From Archangium violaceum (lineage in GTDB: Bacteria > Myxococcota > Myxococcia > Myxococcales > Myxococcaceae), in the NCBI RefSeq assembly GCF_016887565.1, contig NZ_CP069396.1, forward strand, positions 3,685,001-3,749,000: DNA of 64,000 bases. The letters run 5' to 3'. Positions 25,130 to 35,121 of this stretch are shown in pieces (the first letter of the stretch is position 1; each line of letters starts with the position of its first letter). Made by a program: the position numbers and the translations under genes. The notes under the pieces were generated by a model. It ran no database searches. It had not been told where the DNA came from and worked only from the letters and a program-made list of their open reading frames with translations.

Positions 25130-25150
25130 CGGATGTCGGATGGCGGATGA
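25130..25150. promoter_or_regulatory. Three heptad-spaced CGGATG direct repeats upstream of the hybrid kinase
   Basis: CGGATG occurs three times at an exact 7-bp interval (25130, 25137, 25144). Regularly spaced direct repeats can be activator sites. It lies 36 bp past the stop of the XRE gene and about 210 bp upstream of the kinase gene. The role is inferred only. Confidence 0.3.
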
Positions 25151-25185
25151 CCCGGGGCGAGAGTAGACGCGACGGCGGGGCCGGG

Positions 25186-25566
25186 TTACCGCCCACACTC
25201 CTCGTCGGGGTGGGTGATGGCCCGGACGAGGATGCGGAACAAGCGGAACCTGTCGGGGGGCAGCTCGCACACGAGCATGATGAGGCGCCGGAGCTCGGGA
25301 GACTCGGCGGGCTCGTCCGCCGTCGGTTTTTCCGGAGAGGACGGCTCCCGGGGCTTCAAGGAGAGGAGTACATCGGCCGACAGACGCAGGGTGACGCACA
25401 GCTGCCAGAGCTTGGGGACACTGGGCAACATGTCCCCGCGCTCGACACGCCCGTAGACCTCCGGGGCGAAACCCACCGCCCGGGCCACCTGCTCCTGGGT
25501 GAGGTCCAGATGCACGCGGGCCCTTCGTAGCACTGCACCGAGCTGGGGTTGCGGCGTGTCGTCCAT
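25186..25566 (-). CDS. XRE-family helix-turn-helix regulator
   Basis: 126 residues. Residues 8-65 form an XRE/Cro-type HTH (R-R-A-R-V-H-L-D-L-T-Q-E-Q-V-A-R, then V-Y-G-R-V-E-R-G, the classic recognition-helix end and Glu-Arg-Gly turn). A short acidic, Pro-rich linker and a helical C-terminal segment of about 40 residues (L-R-R-L-I-M-L-V-C-E-L) follow, perhaps for dimerisation. ATG at 25566 places the HTH at the N-terminus. It is just upstream of the kinase-kinase-cheR block on the same strand and could regulate it, or itself. Confidence 0.85.
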   Translation of the reverse strand: MDDTPQPQLGAVLRRARVHLDLTQEQVARAVGFAPEVYGRVERGDMLPSVPKLWQLCVTLRLSADVLLSLKPREPSSPEKPTADEPAESPELRRLIMLVCELPPDRFRLFRILVRAITHPDEECGR

Positions 25567-25645
25567 GAAGGCGGCGGACCCTACTTCATGGAACGAGTGG
25601 CTGGGAACAAACCTGATTCGTGCTCCAGCGGTGTCTCCCGCGGTG

Positions 25646-26110
25646 TCAGATGGAGCGGGCCCAGAGCGCTCGCAGGTCCACTGGCAGCTCGTCGCCGACC
25701 TGCGCGGCCTCGCCCTCGCTGATATGCGCGCGCACCGTGGCGAAGACGGCCCGGGTGATGCTCTCGGCCCGGGCGGTGTCACCGCCGAGGTCCCCGGCCA
25801 CCTGCTGGAGCAGCGCGTCCACGCCGGACTTCCACGAGGGAGGCTCGCCCCGGGGGGCACAGGCCTGGAGCGCCTCCTGGAGCTTCATCGGCAGCCGTGT
25901 CCGCGGGTCGTCCTCCTCACCCAGCAGGAGCCACTGCTCCAGCGTGCACAGCACCGACAAGAGGGCCTTCTCCGCGTGCTCGCTCGGCAGGCCGCTCCTC
26001 TCGCGCAGGTCGTCGAGGAAGAGCGAATACGTCCGTGTGCGCTTCGTCCCGCGCCGCTGGGCGCGCAAGTCCTGTCCCTGTTCTCCAAAGCCTTCGGGCT
26101 CGTCCGCCAT
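25646..26110 (-). CDS. DUF2267-family protein
   Basis: 154 residues, helical, acidic and without membrane spans. The pattern F-L-D-D-L-R-E-R-S-G-L near residue 30, A-E-K-A-L-L-S-V-L-C-T-L near 46 and L-P-x-x-L-Q-E-A-L at 74-81 matches DUF2267, whose molecular function is unknown. The second half repeats a related helical pattern (A-E-S-I-T-R-A-V-F-A-T-V), in keeping with a duplicated domain. AGGAGGTGA, a perfect ribosome-binding site, precedes the ATG by about 6 bases. It lies 79 bp upstream of the XRE gene. Confidence 0.75.
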   Translation of the reverse strand: MADEPEGFGEQGQDLRAQRRGTKRTRTYSLFLDDLRERSGLPSEHAEKALLSVLCTLEQWLLLGEEDDPRTRLPMKLQEALQACAPRGEPPSWKSGVDALLQQVAGDLGGDTARAESITRAVFATVRAHISEGEAAQVGDELPVDLRALWARSI

Positions 26111-26234
26111 GGGCGCTCACCTCCTGGCGGATAGGGTGGCTATCCAGAGGAGGAGATGCACCCGTCGAGGGCCCGGGCACAGAGGGAGCGGGGGAGCGGG
26201 AGCCTCGCCCGGGAATGGAATGGAGCCGCGCGGC

Positions 26235-26606
26235 TCAGCCCGTCTGCCGCCAGGCGGCGAGCGCGAACAACACCCAGCCGACGAGGAAGCCGACCCCTCC
26301 GAACGGCGTGATGGCGCCCAGGACGCGCACCCCGGAGAGCGCCAGCGCGTACAGGCTGCCGGAGAAGAGGACGATGCCGGCGAGCATGGCCCAGCCCGCG
26401 GCGTTCAACAGGGGGTTGGGACGCAGCTGCATCAGCAGACCCATCGCGATCAGACCCAGCGAGTGGTACATCTGATAGCGCGCGCCGGTTTCGAAGATGG
26501 TCAGCAGGTCCGCGGAGAGCCTTGTCTTCAGCGCGTGCGCGCCGAATGCTCCCGCCGCCACGGATATGAACGCGCTTGCCGCGCCAAGAATGAGCCACAG
26601 CCGCAT
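26235..26606 (-). CDS. DUF423-family small membrane protein
   Basis: 123 residues with four hydrophobic spans (about 4-22, 47-62, 70-90, 98-116). The family motifs G-A-F-G-A-H-A-L-K near residue 19 and Y-Q-M-Y-H-S-L near 44 are clear, as is the F-S-G-S-L-Y-A-L turn. DUF423 proteins (YgdD/YwdK type) are widespread inner-membrane proteins of unknown role. It is divergent from the SET-domain gene across 82 bp. Confidence 0.92.
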   Translation of the reverse strand: MRLWLILGAASAFISVAAGAFGAHALKTRLSADLLTIFETGARYQMYHSLGLIAMGLLMQLRPNPLLNAAGWAMLAGIVLFSGSLYALALSGVRVLGAITPFGGVGFLVGWVLFALAAWRQTG

Positions 26607-26688
26607 CGCCGAGCGCCTTTCTTCCTTCAGAGGTCCGACTGAGGCACCCTACCGCGCCTTCCCTGGCGCGTCTCCAACGCACTTTCCG

Positions 26689-27366
26689 ATGCCCGCTCCC
26701 ACCACCAAGAAGCCCTCCTCCCGCAAGATGCCCACCCTCTCGCCCCAGCCCTTCGTGCTCAGGCCCTCGTCCATCCAGGGACAGGGCGCCTTCGCCACGC
26801 GGCCCATCCGCAAGGGCGCTCGCATCATCGAGTACGTCGGCCAGCGCATCTCCCAGGCCGAGGCGGACGAGCGCTACGACGACACCTCCATGTCCCGCCA
26901 CCACACCTTCCTCTTCAACGTGGACGAGGACACCGTCATCGACGCCGCCTACGAGGGCAATGACGCGCGCTTCATCAACCACTCGTGCGACCCCAACTGC
27001 CAGGCCTTCCTCGAGGGGGACCGCATCTACATCTACGCCCTGCGCCCCATCGCCGAGGGCGAGGAGCTCTGCTACGACTACGCCTACGACCGCACCGAGG
27101 ACATGGGCGAGGAGGAGGAGCAGCTCTACGTCTGCCGTTGCGGCGCCGCCACCTGCCGCGGCACCATCCTCGCCCCCAGTGAGGAGGAGAAGGCCCCCGC
27201 GCCCCGGAAGAAGTCCCCCGTGAAGGCCTCGAAGAAGAAGTCCTCCGGCTCCGCCCGCAAGCCGCCGGTGAACACCCGGAAGGGCAAGTCCTCCGCCAGA
27301 TCCGGACGCTCCGGCCCGGGTACGGGAACGAAGTCCCGCTCCGGGACTCGTGCCGCCCGCGGTTGA
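26689..27366 (+). CDS. SET-domain protein with Lys-rich C-terminal tail (protein lysine methyltransferase-like)
   Basis: 225 residues. A short N-terminal region is followed by a complete SET domain (about 20-150): G-Q-G-A-F-A-T-R-P-I at the start, R-F-I-N-H-S-C-D-P-N-C for SAM binding and pseudoknot, and C-Y-D-Y-A-Y for catalytic Tyr residues. A post-SET C-R-C-G-A-A-T-C-R-G follows. The last 65 residues are Lys/Ser/Pro-rich, like histone H1 or an intrinsically disordered DNA-binding tail. SET enzymes methylate lysines on histones and other proteins. In bacteria the targets are mostly unknown; a basic chromatin protein is one guess. ATG at 26689 begins the conserved part closely. Confidence 0.9.
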   Translation: MPAPTTKKPSSRKMPTLSPQPFVLRPSSIQGQGAFATRPIRKGARIIEYVGQRISQAEADERYDDTSMSRHHTFLFNVDEDTVIDAAYEGNDARFINHSCDPNCQAFLEGDRIYIYALRPIAEGEELCYDYAYDRTEDMGEEEEQLYVCRCGAATCRGTILAPSEEEKAPAPRKKSPVKASKKKSSGSARKPPVNTRKGKSSARSGRSGPGTGTKSRSGTRAARG

Positions 27367-27407
27367 CGCGGTGCTTCTCGTTTCACGGTGGGAGGACGGG
27401 GACGGGT

Positions 27408-27441
27408 ACCCTCTCCCCGTCCCTCTCCCGGAGGGAGAGGG
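27408..27441 (+). repeat. 34-bp REP-like element, copy 1
   Basis: GC-rich element: a CCCTC(A/T)CCCC-type head followed by a 9-bp perfect hairpin CCCTCTCCC-GGA-GGGAGAGGG. It differs from copy 3 (32369) at three or four positions. It is intergenic, between the SET gene and the S9 peptidase gene. Confidence 0.8.
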
Positions 27442-27602
27442 GAGGTTGACTCGGCGTATGGGTGGGCGGCTCGGGGTGGATTGCTCCTGGCTCCGTCGGG
27501 CATGAACGGTGGACAGCAACGGTTGGAACGGGCACCGTCCACCCGCCTCGCGCCCCGGCACACGCTGGAGCCCGCGAGCGGTTGACTCCCACGGAGGCCT
27601 CT

Positions 27603-29687
<2,085 letters not shown>

Positions 29688-29698
29688 TCGAGAACATC

Positions 29699-29732
29699 CC
29701 CTCTCCCTCTGGGAGAGGGCCGGGGTGAGGGT
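29699..29732 (-). repeat. 34-bp REP-like element, copy 2 (inverted)
   Basis: Reverse-complement copy of the element at 32369, with one mismatch; hairpin arms are CCCTCTCCC and GGGAGAGGG around TCT. It begins 12 bp after the S9 peptidase stop. With the copy at 27408 it brackets the peptidase gene in inverted orientation. Confidence 0.85.
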
Positions 29733-29821
29733 CATGCCTCTCCTGGCCCTTTTCGCGTCAAATGGGCATAAGGTCGCGCGCTGGCGTGCCGGACGAGCCG
29801 GTGCGCCCTCAAGGAGGATTC

Positions 29822-30466
29822 ATGAAGTCGCGTCCGTCTCGCCTGTTCGCCGCGCTGTTCGCCACCGTCCTGTCGCTGCACGTGTCCGGCTGCTTCGGCT
29901 CGTTCGCGTTGACGCGGAAGATCTACGGCCTCAACGAGAGTGTCTCGGACAACAAGTTCGTGCGGTGGCTGGTGTTCCTCGGCTTCAGCATCATCCCGGT
30001 GTACGCGGTGGGCACCTTCGTGGACGCCATCGTCTTCAACAGCCTGGAGTTCTGGACGGGGAGCAACCCGCTGGCGAGCGCGGAGCCGCAGGAGGACGGC
30101 TCGCGGATCGTGCGGCTGAGCCCCACGGACACGCTGCGGCTGTCGCGAGACGAGCAGAGCGGAGTGATGCGCGTGGCGCTGGAGCGCGAGGGCCAGGAGC
30201 CGGTGGTGCGCTACTTCGAGCCGCTGGACAACGGCATGGCCGTGCGGGACGAGGCGGGCGCGCTGCTGGTGCGGGCGTACGAGCGCGCGGATGGGGCGGT
30301 GGAGGTGGTGGATGCCTCCGGCTCGGCGGTGACGGTGCACTCACGCGAGGCAGTGGCCCAGGCGCGCGAGGCCTTCTTCCAGGAGGGCGTGGCGGGGCTC
30401 GCGAGCCAGGTGACGTCGCGCGCGTCCATGGAGCAGGGACTCGCGCTGGCCTGCCCGGCGCACTGA
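29822..30466 (+). CDS. DUF3332 lipoprotein
   Basis: 214 residues. A basic start and hydrophobic stretch end in V-S-G-C at Cys24, a lipobox, so it is probably a lipid-anchored envelope protein. G-S-F-A-L-T-R-K-I-Y, N-K-F-V and the hydrophobic F-S-I-I-P-V-Y-A-V-G-T-F-V-D-A-I-V-F-N segment with S-L-E-F-W-T-G-S-N-P match DUF3332, of unknown function. The C-terminal 110 residues are beta-like and acidic. AAGGAGG sits six bases before the ATG. Confidence 0.9.
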   Translation: MKSRPSRLFAALFATVLSLHVSGCFGSFALTRKIYGLNESVSDNKFVRWLVFLGFSIIPVYAVGTFVDAIVFNSLEFWTGSNPLASAEPQEDGSRIVRLSPTDTLRLSRDEQSGVMRVALEREGQEPVVRYFEPLDNGMAVRDEAGALLVRAYERADGAVEVVDASGSAVTVHSREAVAQAREAFFQEGVAGLASQVTSRASMEQGLALACPAH

Positions 30467-30475
30467 GCGCGTGTC

Positions 30476-31180
30476 TCAACCCGCTCGGCGGCGGAAGGTC
30501 TCGTCGAACGCCGCCAGCGGGGGGTAGGAGAGGGGCTTCACCGTGTCCAGGGTGAGCAACCGCTCACCGTAGGCCGCCAGGTACGCCGCGCGCTGCGTGT
30601 CGCTCACGCGCGCCGGCGCGTAGCTGAGGAAGGGCGGCAGCGCGTCGAAGCCGCAGAAATAGAAGATGCCGTGGTTGATGGGGTAGAGCAGGTCGTTGAT
30701 GTCGCCGTTGATGCCATCCGGGGCGTAGAAGCTGTCCCCTCCGCCCGTGGTCAGCGACAGCATGGCCCGCTTGCCGCGGAAGACGCCCCGGTCGAACCAG
30801 CGGCCTCCGCCGTAGGCGAACCCCATGGCGAAGACGCGGTCCACCCAGCCCTTGAGGATGGCCGGCAGCGAGAACCACCACAGCGGCGCCTGGAAGACGA
30901 GCACGTCGCACCACTGCAGCTTCTCCATCTCCGCCTGGACGTCCGGAGCGAAGCCGTGGTGCTGCGCGGCGTGCATCTCCTCCTGCTGCGGCTTGAAGTA
31001 GTCCGGGTTGGCCACCGTGGTGAAGTTGTGCCGGTCCAACACGGGGTTCCACTTCATGGCGTGCAGGTCGGACACGCGGACCTCGTGGCCCGCCGCCCGG
31101 AGGACCTCCTGGGCATGGAGGGTGAGGGCTCCATTGAAGCTCTGCGGCTCGGGGTGGGCATGGACGATGAAGACTTTCAT
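30476..31180 (-). CDS. NAD(P)H:quinone oxidoreductase, flavodoxin-like fold
   Basis: 234 residues of the NQO1/MdaB/KefF-like FMN or FAD reductase family. V-H-A-H-P-E-P-Q-S-F-N-G at the N-terminus is the phosphate-binding loop. F-Q-A-P-L-W-W-F-S-L-P-A-I-L-K-G-W-V-D-R-V near residue 95 is the family core, with G-K-R-A-M-L-S-L-T-T-G-G near 138. These enzymes reduce quinones with NAD(P)H, usually for redox protection. No signal peptide is seen. It is convergent with the DUF3332 gene (9 bp gap) and divergent from the class V PLP enzyme. Confidence 0.9.
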   Translation of the reverse strand: MKVFIVHAHPEPQSFNGALTLHAQEVLRAAGHEVRVSDLHAMKWNPVLDRHNFTTVANPDYFKPQQEEMHAAQHHGFAPDVQAEMEKLQWCDVLVFQAPLWWFSLPAILKGWVDRVFAMGFAYGGGRWFDRGVFRGKRAMLSLTTGGGDSFYAPDGINGDINDLLYPINHGIFYFCGFDALPPFLSYAPARVSDTQRAAYLAAYGERLLTLDTVKPLSYPPLAAFDETFRRRAG

Positions 31181-31203
31181 GCCGCCAGCGTAGCAGGCGC
31201 ATA

Positions 31204-32361
31204 ATGCGCGTGCCCATGACCCCGCCCCTCGACCTCGACAGGTACCGCGCCGAGTTCCCCGTCGTTCAGGAGCAGCTCTACTTCAATCACGCCGGGGTTT
31301 CTCCCACGAGCGTGCGCGTCGCCACCGCCATGCGCGAGTGGGTGGACGATGTCCTCCACCACGGCGTCCGCTACGAGCGCGGCTGGGAGGCCCGGACGGA
31401 GAAGACCCGCGAGCTCGCCGCGCGCATCATCGGCGCCGCCCCGGCGGAGATCGCCCTCGTACGCAATACGAGTCACGGCCTCGGGCTCGTCGCCGAGGGG
31501 CTGGACTGGAAGCCGGGCGACGAGGTCGCCGTCGCCTCGTCCCTCGAGTACCCCTCCAACGTCTACCCCTGGCTCCACCTGCGCGACCGCGGCGTCGTCG
31601 TCCGGGAGATCGAGCCTCGCGAGGGCGGTGTCACCCCCGAGGCCGTCGCCGCCGCCCTCACCCCGCGCACCCGGCTCGTGGCCCTCAGCTCCGTCCAGTT
31701 CGCCACCGGCTACCGCACCGACCTGGAGGCCATTGGCGCCCTCTGCGAGCGCTCCGGCGTCCTGTTCTGCGTGGATGGCATCCAGAGCGTCGGCTGTATC
31801 CCCGTGGACGTGAAGAAGAGCCGCATCCACTTCCTCAGCGCCGACAGCCACAAGTGGATGATCGGCATCCCCGGGATTGGTTTCCTCTACGTGGACCGGA
31901 ACGTGCTCCCGCGCGTGCGCCCCGTGCTCGTCGGCTGGCGCTCCACCACCGACGCCTGGAACTTCAACCGCGCTCACTTCGAGCTGCGCCCGGACGCCAC
32001 GAAGTTCGAGGAGGGCAGTCACAACTACGCGGGCACCTATGCCCTCGGCGCCGCCCTCGGCCTGCTCCTGGAGGTGGGCATGGAGAACGTCGCGGCCCGC
32101 ATCCGCGAGCTCCTCGCATACGCGGACCGGGAACTGCGCGCCATCGGGTGCGACACCGGGCCCTCTCCCGAGCACCGCGCTGGGATTCTCACCTTCCTGC
32201 CTCCACAGGGGGAGGCGAGGGCACTCGCTTCGTACCTCTCCGAGCGCAACGTCAGCTTCTCGCTGCGCCGCGGGCGCATCCGCATCTCGCCCCACTTCTA
32301 CAACCAGCCCGCGGAACTGGACCGGCTCGTGGAAATGGTGCGCGGGTTCTCCGGCAGGTGA
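31204..32361 (+). CDS. Class V aminotransferase-fold PLP enzyme, cysteine desulfurase-like without the active-site loop Cys
   Basis: 385 residues of PLP fold type I. Y-F-N-H-A-G-V-S-P near residue 24, V-R-N-T-S-H-G near 88 (cofactor phosphate region), F-C-V-D-G-I-Q-S-V-G near 190 (PLP-pyridine Asp) and S-A-D-S-H-K-W-M near 215 with the Schiff-base Lys identify the class V group. SufS/CsdA desulfurases carry a catalytic Cys in a G-H-H-C loop. Here the matching region reads R-R-G-R-I-R-I-S-P-H-F, with no Cys. A desulfurase role is therefore unlikely, and an isopenicillin-epimerase/lyase-like activity is more plausible. The cysE-cysK pair lies next to it but on the opposite strand. Starts at 31204 or 31216. 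Confidence 0.85.
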   Translation: MRVPMTPPLDLDRYRAEFPVVQEQLYFNHAGVSPTSVRVATAMREWVDDVLHHGVRYERGWEARTEKTRELAARIIGAAPAEIALVRNTSHGLGLVAEGLDWKPGDEVAVASSLEYPSNVYPWLHLRDRGVVVREIEPREGGVTPEAVAAALTPRTRLVALSSVQFATGYRTDLEAIGALCERSGVLFCVDGIQSVGCIPVDVKKSRIHFLSADSHKWMIGIPGIGFLYVDRNVLPRVRPVLVGWRSTTDAWNFNRAHFELRPDATKFEEGSHNYAGTYALGAALGLLLEVGMENVAARIRELLAYADRELRAIGCDTGPSPEHRAGILTFLPPQGEARALASYLSERNVSFSLRRGRIRISPHFYNQPAELDRLVEMVRGFSGR

Positions 32362-32368
32362 ACCATTT

Positions 32369-32402
32369 ACCCTCACCCCGACCCTCTCCCAGAGGGAGAG
32401 GG
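32369..32402 (+). repeat. 34-bp REP-like element, copy 3
   Basis: Element with head ACCCTCACCCCGA and hairpin CCCTCTCCC-AGA-GGGAGAGGG, followed by a purine-rich G tract. It lies between the convergent PLP enzyme gene and cysK, where the hairpin may also help end transcription. Confidence 0.85.
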
Positions 32403-32438
32403 AGGGGATGGGGAGAGGGAGGGGTTGGGGGCAGGGGG

Positions 32439-33359
32439 TTACTGCGCCGGGAAGAGCGTCTCGATGGACAGGTAACGCTCGCCCGTGTCGTAGCAGAAGC
32501 AGAGCACCCGGCTCTTCTCGGAGATCTCCCCCAGCTTCTTGTTCACCGCCGCCAGCGCCGCTCCCGAGGAGATACCCACGAAGATGCCCTCCTCACGCGC
32601 CGACCTCCGCGCGAAGTCGAACGCCTCCTCCTCCGTCACCTGGATGACCCCGTCCAGCGCTTCCTTGTGCAGGTTCTTCGGGATGAAGCCCGCTCCAATT
32701 CCCTGGATCGGGTGCGGCCCCGGCGCTCCTCCGCTGATGACCGGCGACTTCGTCGGCTCCACCGCGAACACCTTCAGCTTCGGCCAGTGCTGCTTCAGCA
32801 CCTCCGCGCACGCCGTGATGTGTCCGCCCGTCCCCACGCCCGTGATCAGGTAGTCCAGGCCCTCGGGGAAGTCCTTGAGGATCTCCTGCGCCGTCGTGCG
32901 CTTGTGGATCTCGATGTTCGCCTCGTTCTCGAACTGCTGCGGCATCCACGCGTTCGGCGTCTGCGCCACCATCTCCTGCGCCCGGGCAATGGCTCCCTTC
33001 ATGCCCTGCGCCCGCGGCGTCAGCTCGAACGTCGCCCCGTACGCCGCCATCAGCCGGCGCCGCTCGATGCTCATCGAATCGGGCATCACCAGGATGAGCT
33101 TGTAGCCCTTCACCGCCGCCACCATCGCCAGGCCGATGCCCGTGTTGCCCGACGTGGGCTCGATGATGACGCTGTCCTTCTTCAGCACGCCCCGCTTCTC
33201 GGCGTCCTCGATCATCGCCAGGCCGATGCGGTCCTTGATGCTGCCGCCCGGGTTGGCCCGCTCCAGCTTCATGTACACCTCGACGCTGGCGGGGAAGAGC
33301 CGGTTGACGCGGACGTGCGGCGTGTTGCCGATCGTCTCCAGGATGTTGTTCGCCTTCAT
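32439..33359 (-). CDS. cysK: Cysteine synthase A (O-acetylserine sulfhydrylase)
   Basis: 306 residues, PLP fold type II, normal length. [11 protein letters not shown] opens the fold. N-P-G-G-S-I-K-D-R contains the Schiff-base Lys near residue 43, and [11 protein letters not shown] is the substrate-binding loop. G-T-G-G-H-I-T holds the cofactor phosphate near 178, and G-I-S-S-G-A-A-L near 262 contacts the pyridine. It makes cysteine from O-acetylserine and sulfide. The gene lies 54 bp downstream of the serine acetyltransferase gene on the same strand, so the pair forms a cysE-cysK operon for cysteine synthesis. Confidence 0.95.
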   Translation of the reverse strand: MKANNILETIGNTPHVRVNRLFPASVEVYMKLERANPGGSIKDRIGLAMIEDAEKRGVLKKDSVIIEPTSGNTGIGLAMVAAVKGYKLILVMPDSMSIERRRLMAAYGATFELTPRAQGMKGAIARAQEMVAQTPNAWMPQQFENEANIEIHKRTTAQEILKDFPEGLDYLITGVGTGGHITACAEVLKQHWPKLKVFAVEPTKSPVISGGAPGPHPIQGIGAGFIPKNLHKEALDGVIQVTEEEAFDFARRSAREEGIFVGISSGAALAAVNKKLGEISEKSRVLCFCYDTGERYLSIETLFPAQ

Positions 33360-33384
33360 GGATCGTGGACCTCGCGGGGAAGTG

Positions 33385-33425
33385 TCTGCTGCGGCAGATA
33401 GGCCTCTGCTATATCAGATGTGATA
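33385..33425. promoter_or_regulatory. Two 5-4-5 dyads at the cysE-cysK junction
   Basis: TCTGC-TGCG-GCAGA (33385-33398) and TATCA-GATG-TGATA (33412-33425), both with perfect 5-bp arms and 4-bp spacers, lie within 70 bp upstream of the cysK start and overlap the cysE stop. The matched geometry hints at a regulator site or an internal promoter, but it could be coincidence. Confidence 0.3.
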
Positions 33426-34259
33426 CTCGAGTTCGTCGAATTCCGCACCCCCATGTCGCGGGCGGACCTCGCTGCGCCGGCTGACGACGGACTCGGGGGG
33501 GATGCTCTGGGTGATGAAGGCGTTGCCGGCGATGACGCTGCCGCGGCCCACCACCGTCTGCCCCCCGAGGATGGTGGCGTTGGCGTACACCACCACGTCG
33601 TCCTCGAGCGTCGGGTGGCGCTTCTTGTCCGCCAGGGCCTTCTGGACCTGCAGGGCGCCCAGGGTGACGCCCTGGTAGATGTTGACCCGGTCTCCGATGA
33701 TGGTCGTCTCGCCGATCACCACGCCCGTGCCGTGGTCGATGACGAAGCGCCGCCCGATGGTGGCCCCGGGGTGGATGTCGACGCCCGTGCGCTGGTGCGC
33801 CAGCTCGGTGAGGAGCCGGGGCAGCAACGGGAAGCCCAGGTCGAGCAACGTGTGGGCGATCCGGTAGATGGCGATGGCGTAGAAGCCCGGGTAGGTGAGG
33901 ATGACCTCGTCCACGCTGCGCGCCGCCGGGTCCGCCTCGAAGATGGCCTCGGCGTCCTGGCGCAGCCAGGCGTAGACCTCCGGCAGCTGCTCCATGAAGC
34001 GGCCGGGCAGGTCCGGCGCGAGACCCGGGTAGCGCGACGCGAGCGTGTCCAACGTCCGCGTCAGCACCGCCTCCACCACCGCCACCTCGGAGCGCACCGC
34101 GACCGCGCTACAGTCCAGCCTCTTGGAGAAGTGGGGGAAGAGGAGCGCGAGCACCTTGTCGATGAACTCCGGAGCAGCGTGGCGCACGTCCGGAGGGAAG
34201 CAGTGGTGCTTGCGTGCGTCGATGAGCGTCTGGATGAGCCGGCCGTTGGGTTCTCCCAT
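33414..34259 (-). CDS. cysE: Serine O-acetyltransferase (EpsC/SrpH type)
   Basis: 281 residues. An N-terminal helical domain of about 140 residues precedes a left-handed beta-helix built of hexapeptide repeats: D-I-H-P-G-A-T-I-G, F-V-I-D-H-G-T-G-V-V-I-G-E-T and V-N-I-Y-Q-G-V-T-L-G. The catalytic His lies in I-D-H-G. L-E-D-D-V-V-V-Y-A-N-A-T-I-L-G-G and S-V-I-A-G-N-A-F extend the helix. It acetylates serine with acetyl-CoA, giving the cysteine synthase substrate. The long N-terminus places it in the EpsC/SrpH branch. First gene of the probable cysE-cysK operon. Confidence 0.92.
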   Translation of the reverse strand: MGEPNGRLIQTLIDARKHHCFPPDVRHAAPEFIDKVLALLFPHFSKRLDCSAVAVRSEVAVVEAVLTRTLDTLASRYPGLAPDLPGRFMEQLPEVYAWLRQDAEAIFEADPAARSVDEVILTYPGFYAIAIYRIAHTLLDLGFPLLPRLLTELAHQRTGVDIHPGATIGRRFVIDHGTGVVIGETTIIGDRVNIYQGVTLGALQVQKALADKKRHPTLEDDVVVYANATILGGQTVVGRGSVIAGNAFITQSIPPESVVSRRSEVRPRHGGAEFDELEYHI

Positions 34260-34277
34260 GACGCGACAGGTTAACCG

Positions 34278-34973
34278 CTAGTAGCGACCTCCGCCCAGTG
34301 CGCTGATGGCGGCCGACAGCACCCGGTTCTCCACCCCCCAGACGGCCTTGTTGAGCCCCTTGATGCCGGCTCCCCGCAGGTAGTCCGTGAAGTCGTGCAG
34401 GGCCGTGGAGCGCTGCATGCCCTCGCCCTTGGCCGCGTAGAGGAGCGGGGTGTTCGGCGCGCCGGTCATCCCCAGGTCCGGGCAGGCCTCGGACAGCTTC
34501 TGGGCGTCGATGCCCGTGGCCGCCGACAGCATGGCCACCGTGAACTTGTGCACGGGCAGCTCCCGGGCATTCGGAATCTTCTCCAGCACCTTCTTCCGCG
34601 TCTCCGGGCCGGAGTCCAGCTTGTCCAGCGTCACCTTGGACATGGCCAGCAGCTGCTCGTTCGTCACGTGCTTGTTGTCCAGGATGGCCCGGCGGAAGAG
34701 GCTCTCCGGCGTGTCACCCTTGATGGTGATGTCGCACTGCTTGAGGCGCTCGAGCATGCCGTTGATGGCGCGCCCCACCTCCGAATCCGCCGGGCCCCGC
34801 CAGGTGCCGACGGGGGCCAGGGCCGCGGCCTTCACCCCCGGAGCCTCGAAGCCACTCTTCAGGGCGTGGCCCACCTCCCGGGCGGCGGCCGTCGTGGACG
34901 CGGCGGGCGCCTCGGTCCGGGCGGGTTGGGAAGGCAGCTTGACGGCTACGGGACGACGGCCAATCGGGTCCAT
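34278..34973 (-). CDS. Hypothetical protein with disordered N-terminus, unknown function
   Basis: 231 residues, not recognised. The first 45 residues are Pro/Ala-rich and look disordered. The rest is helical, with a region L-P-V-H-K-F-T-V-A-M-L-S-A-A-T-G-I near 145 and G-M-Q-R-S-T-A-L-H-D-F-T-D-Y-L near 185 that has the look of a compact all-alpha domain. No signal peptide or membrane span. It ends 18 bp from the cysE start on the same strand and might be co-transcribed with it, although it has no evident link to cysteine synthesis. Confidence 0.65.
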   Translation of the reverse strand: MDPIGRRPVAVKLPSQPARTEAPAASTTAAAREVGHALKSGFEAPGVKAAALAPVGTWRGPADSEVGRAINGMLERLKQCDITIKGDTPESLFRRAILDNKHVTNEQLLAMSKVTLDKLDSGPETRKKVLEKIPNARELPVHKFTVAMLSAATGIDAQKLSEACPDLGMTGAPNTPLLYAAKGEGMQRSTALHDFTDYLRGAGIKGLNKAVWGVENRVLSAAISALGGGRY

Positions 34974-35121
34974 GGTTGGATTATCGGCGTTTCACGGGGG
35001 GAGTTGCTACCGGGGGGGAGCCCGGCGTGGACGGGTTTCGCGCGGGAAAAAATCCGGGCTGAATCCAAGTGGCCGGGACCGGGAGTCCTAACGCCCAGAA
35101 AACCGACGGAAGGAGTCCTTC

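Noticed and set aside
31204-34259. A three-gene cysteine operon that includes the PLP enzyme
   Set aside because: The PLP gene is on the opposite strand to cysE-cysK and lacks the desulfurase Cys, so adjacency alone does not place it in that pathway.
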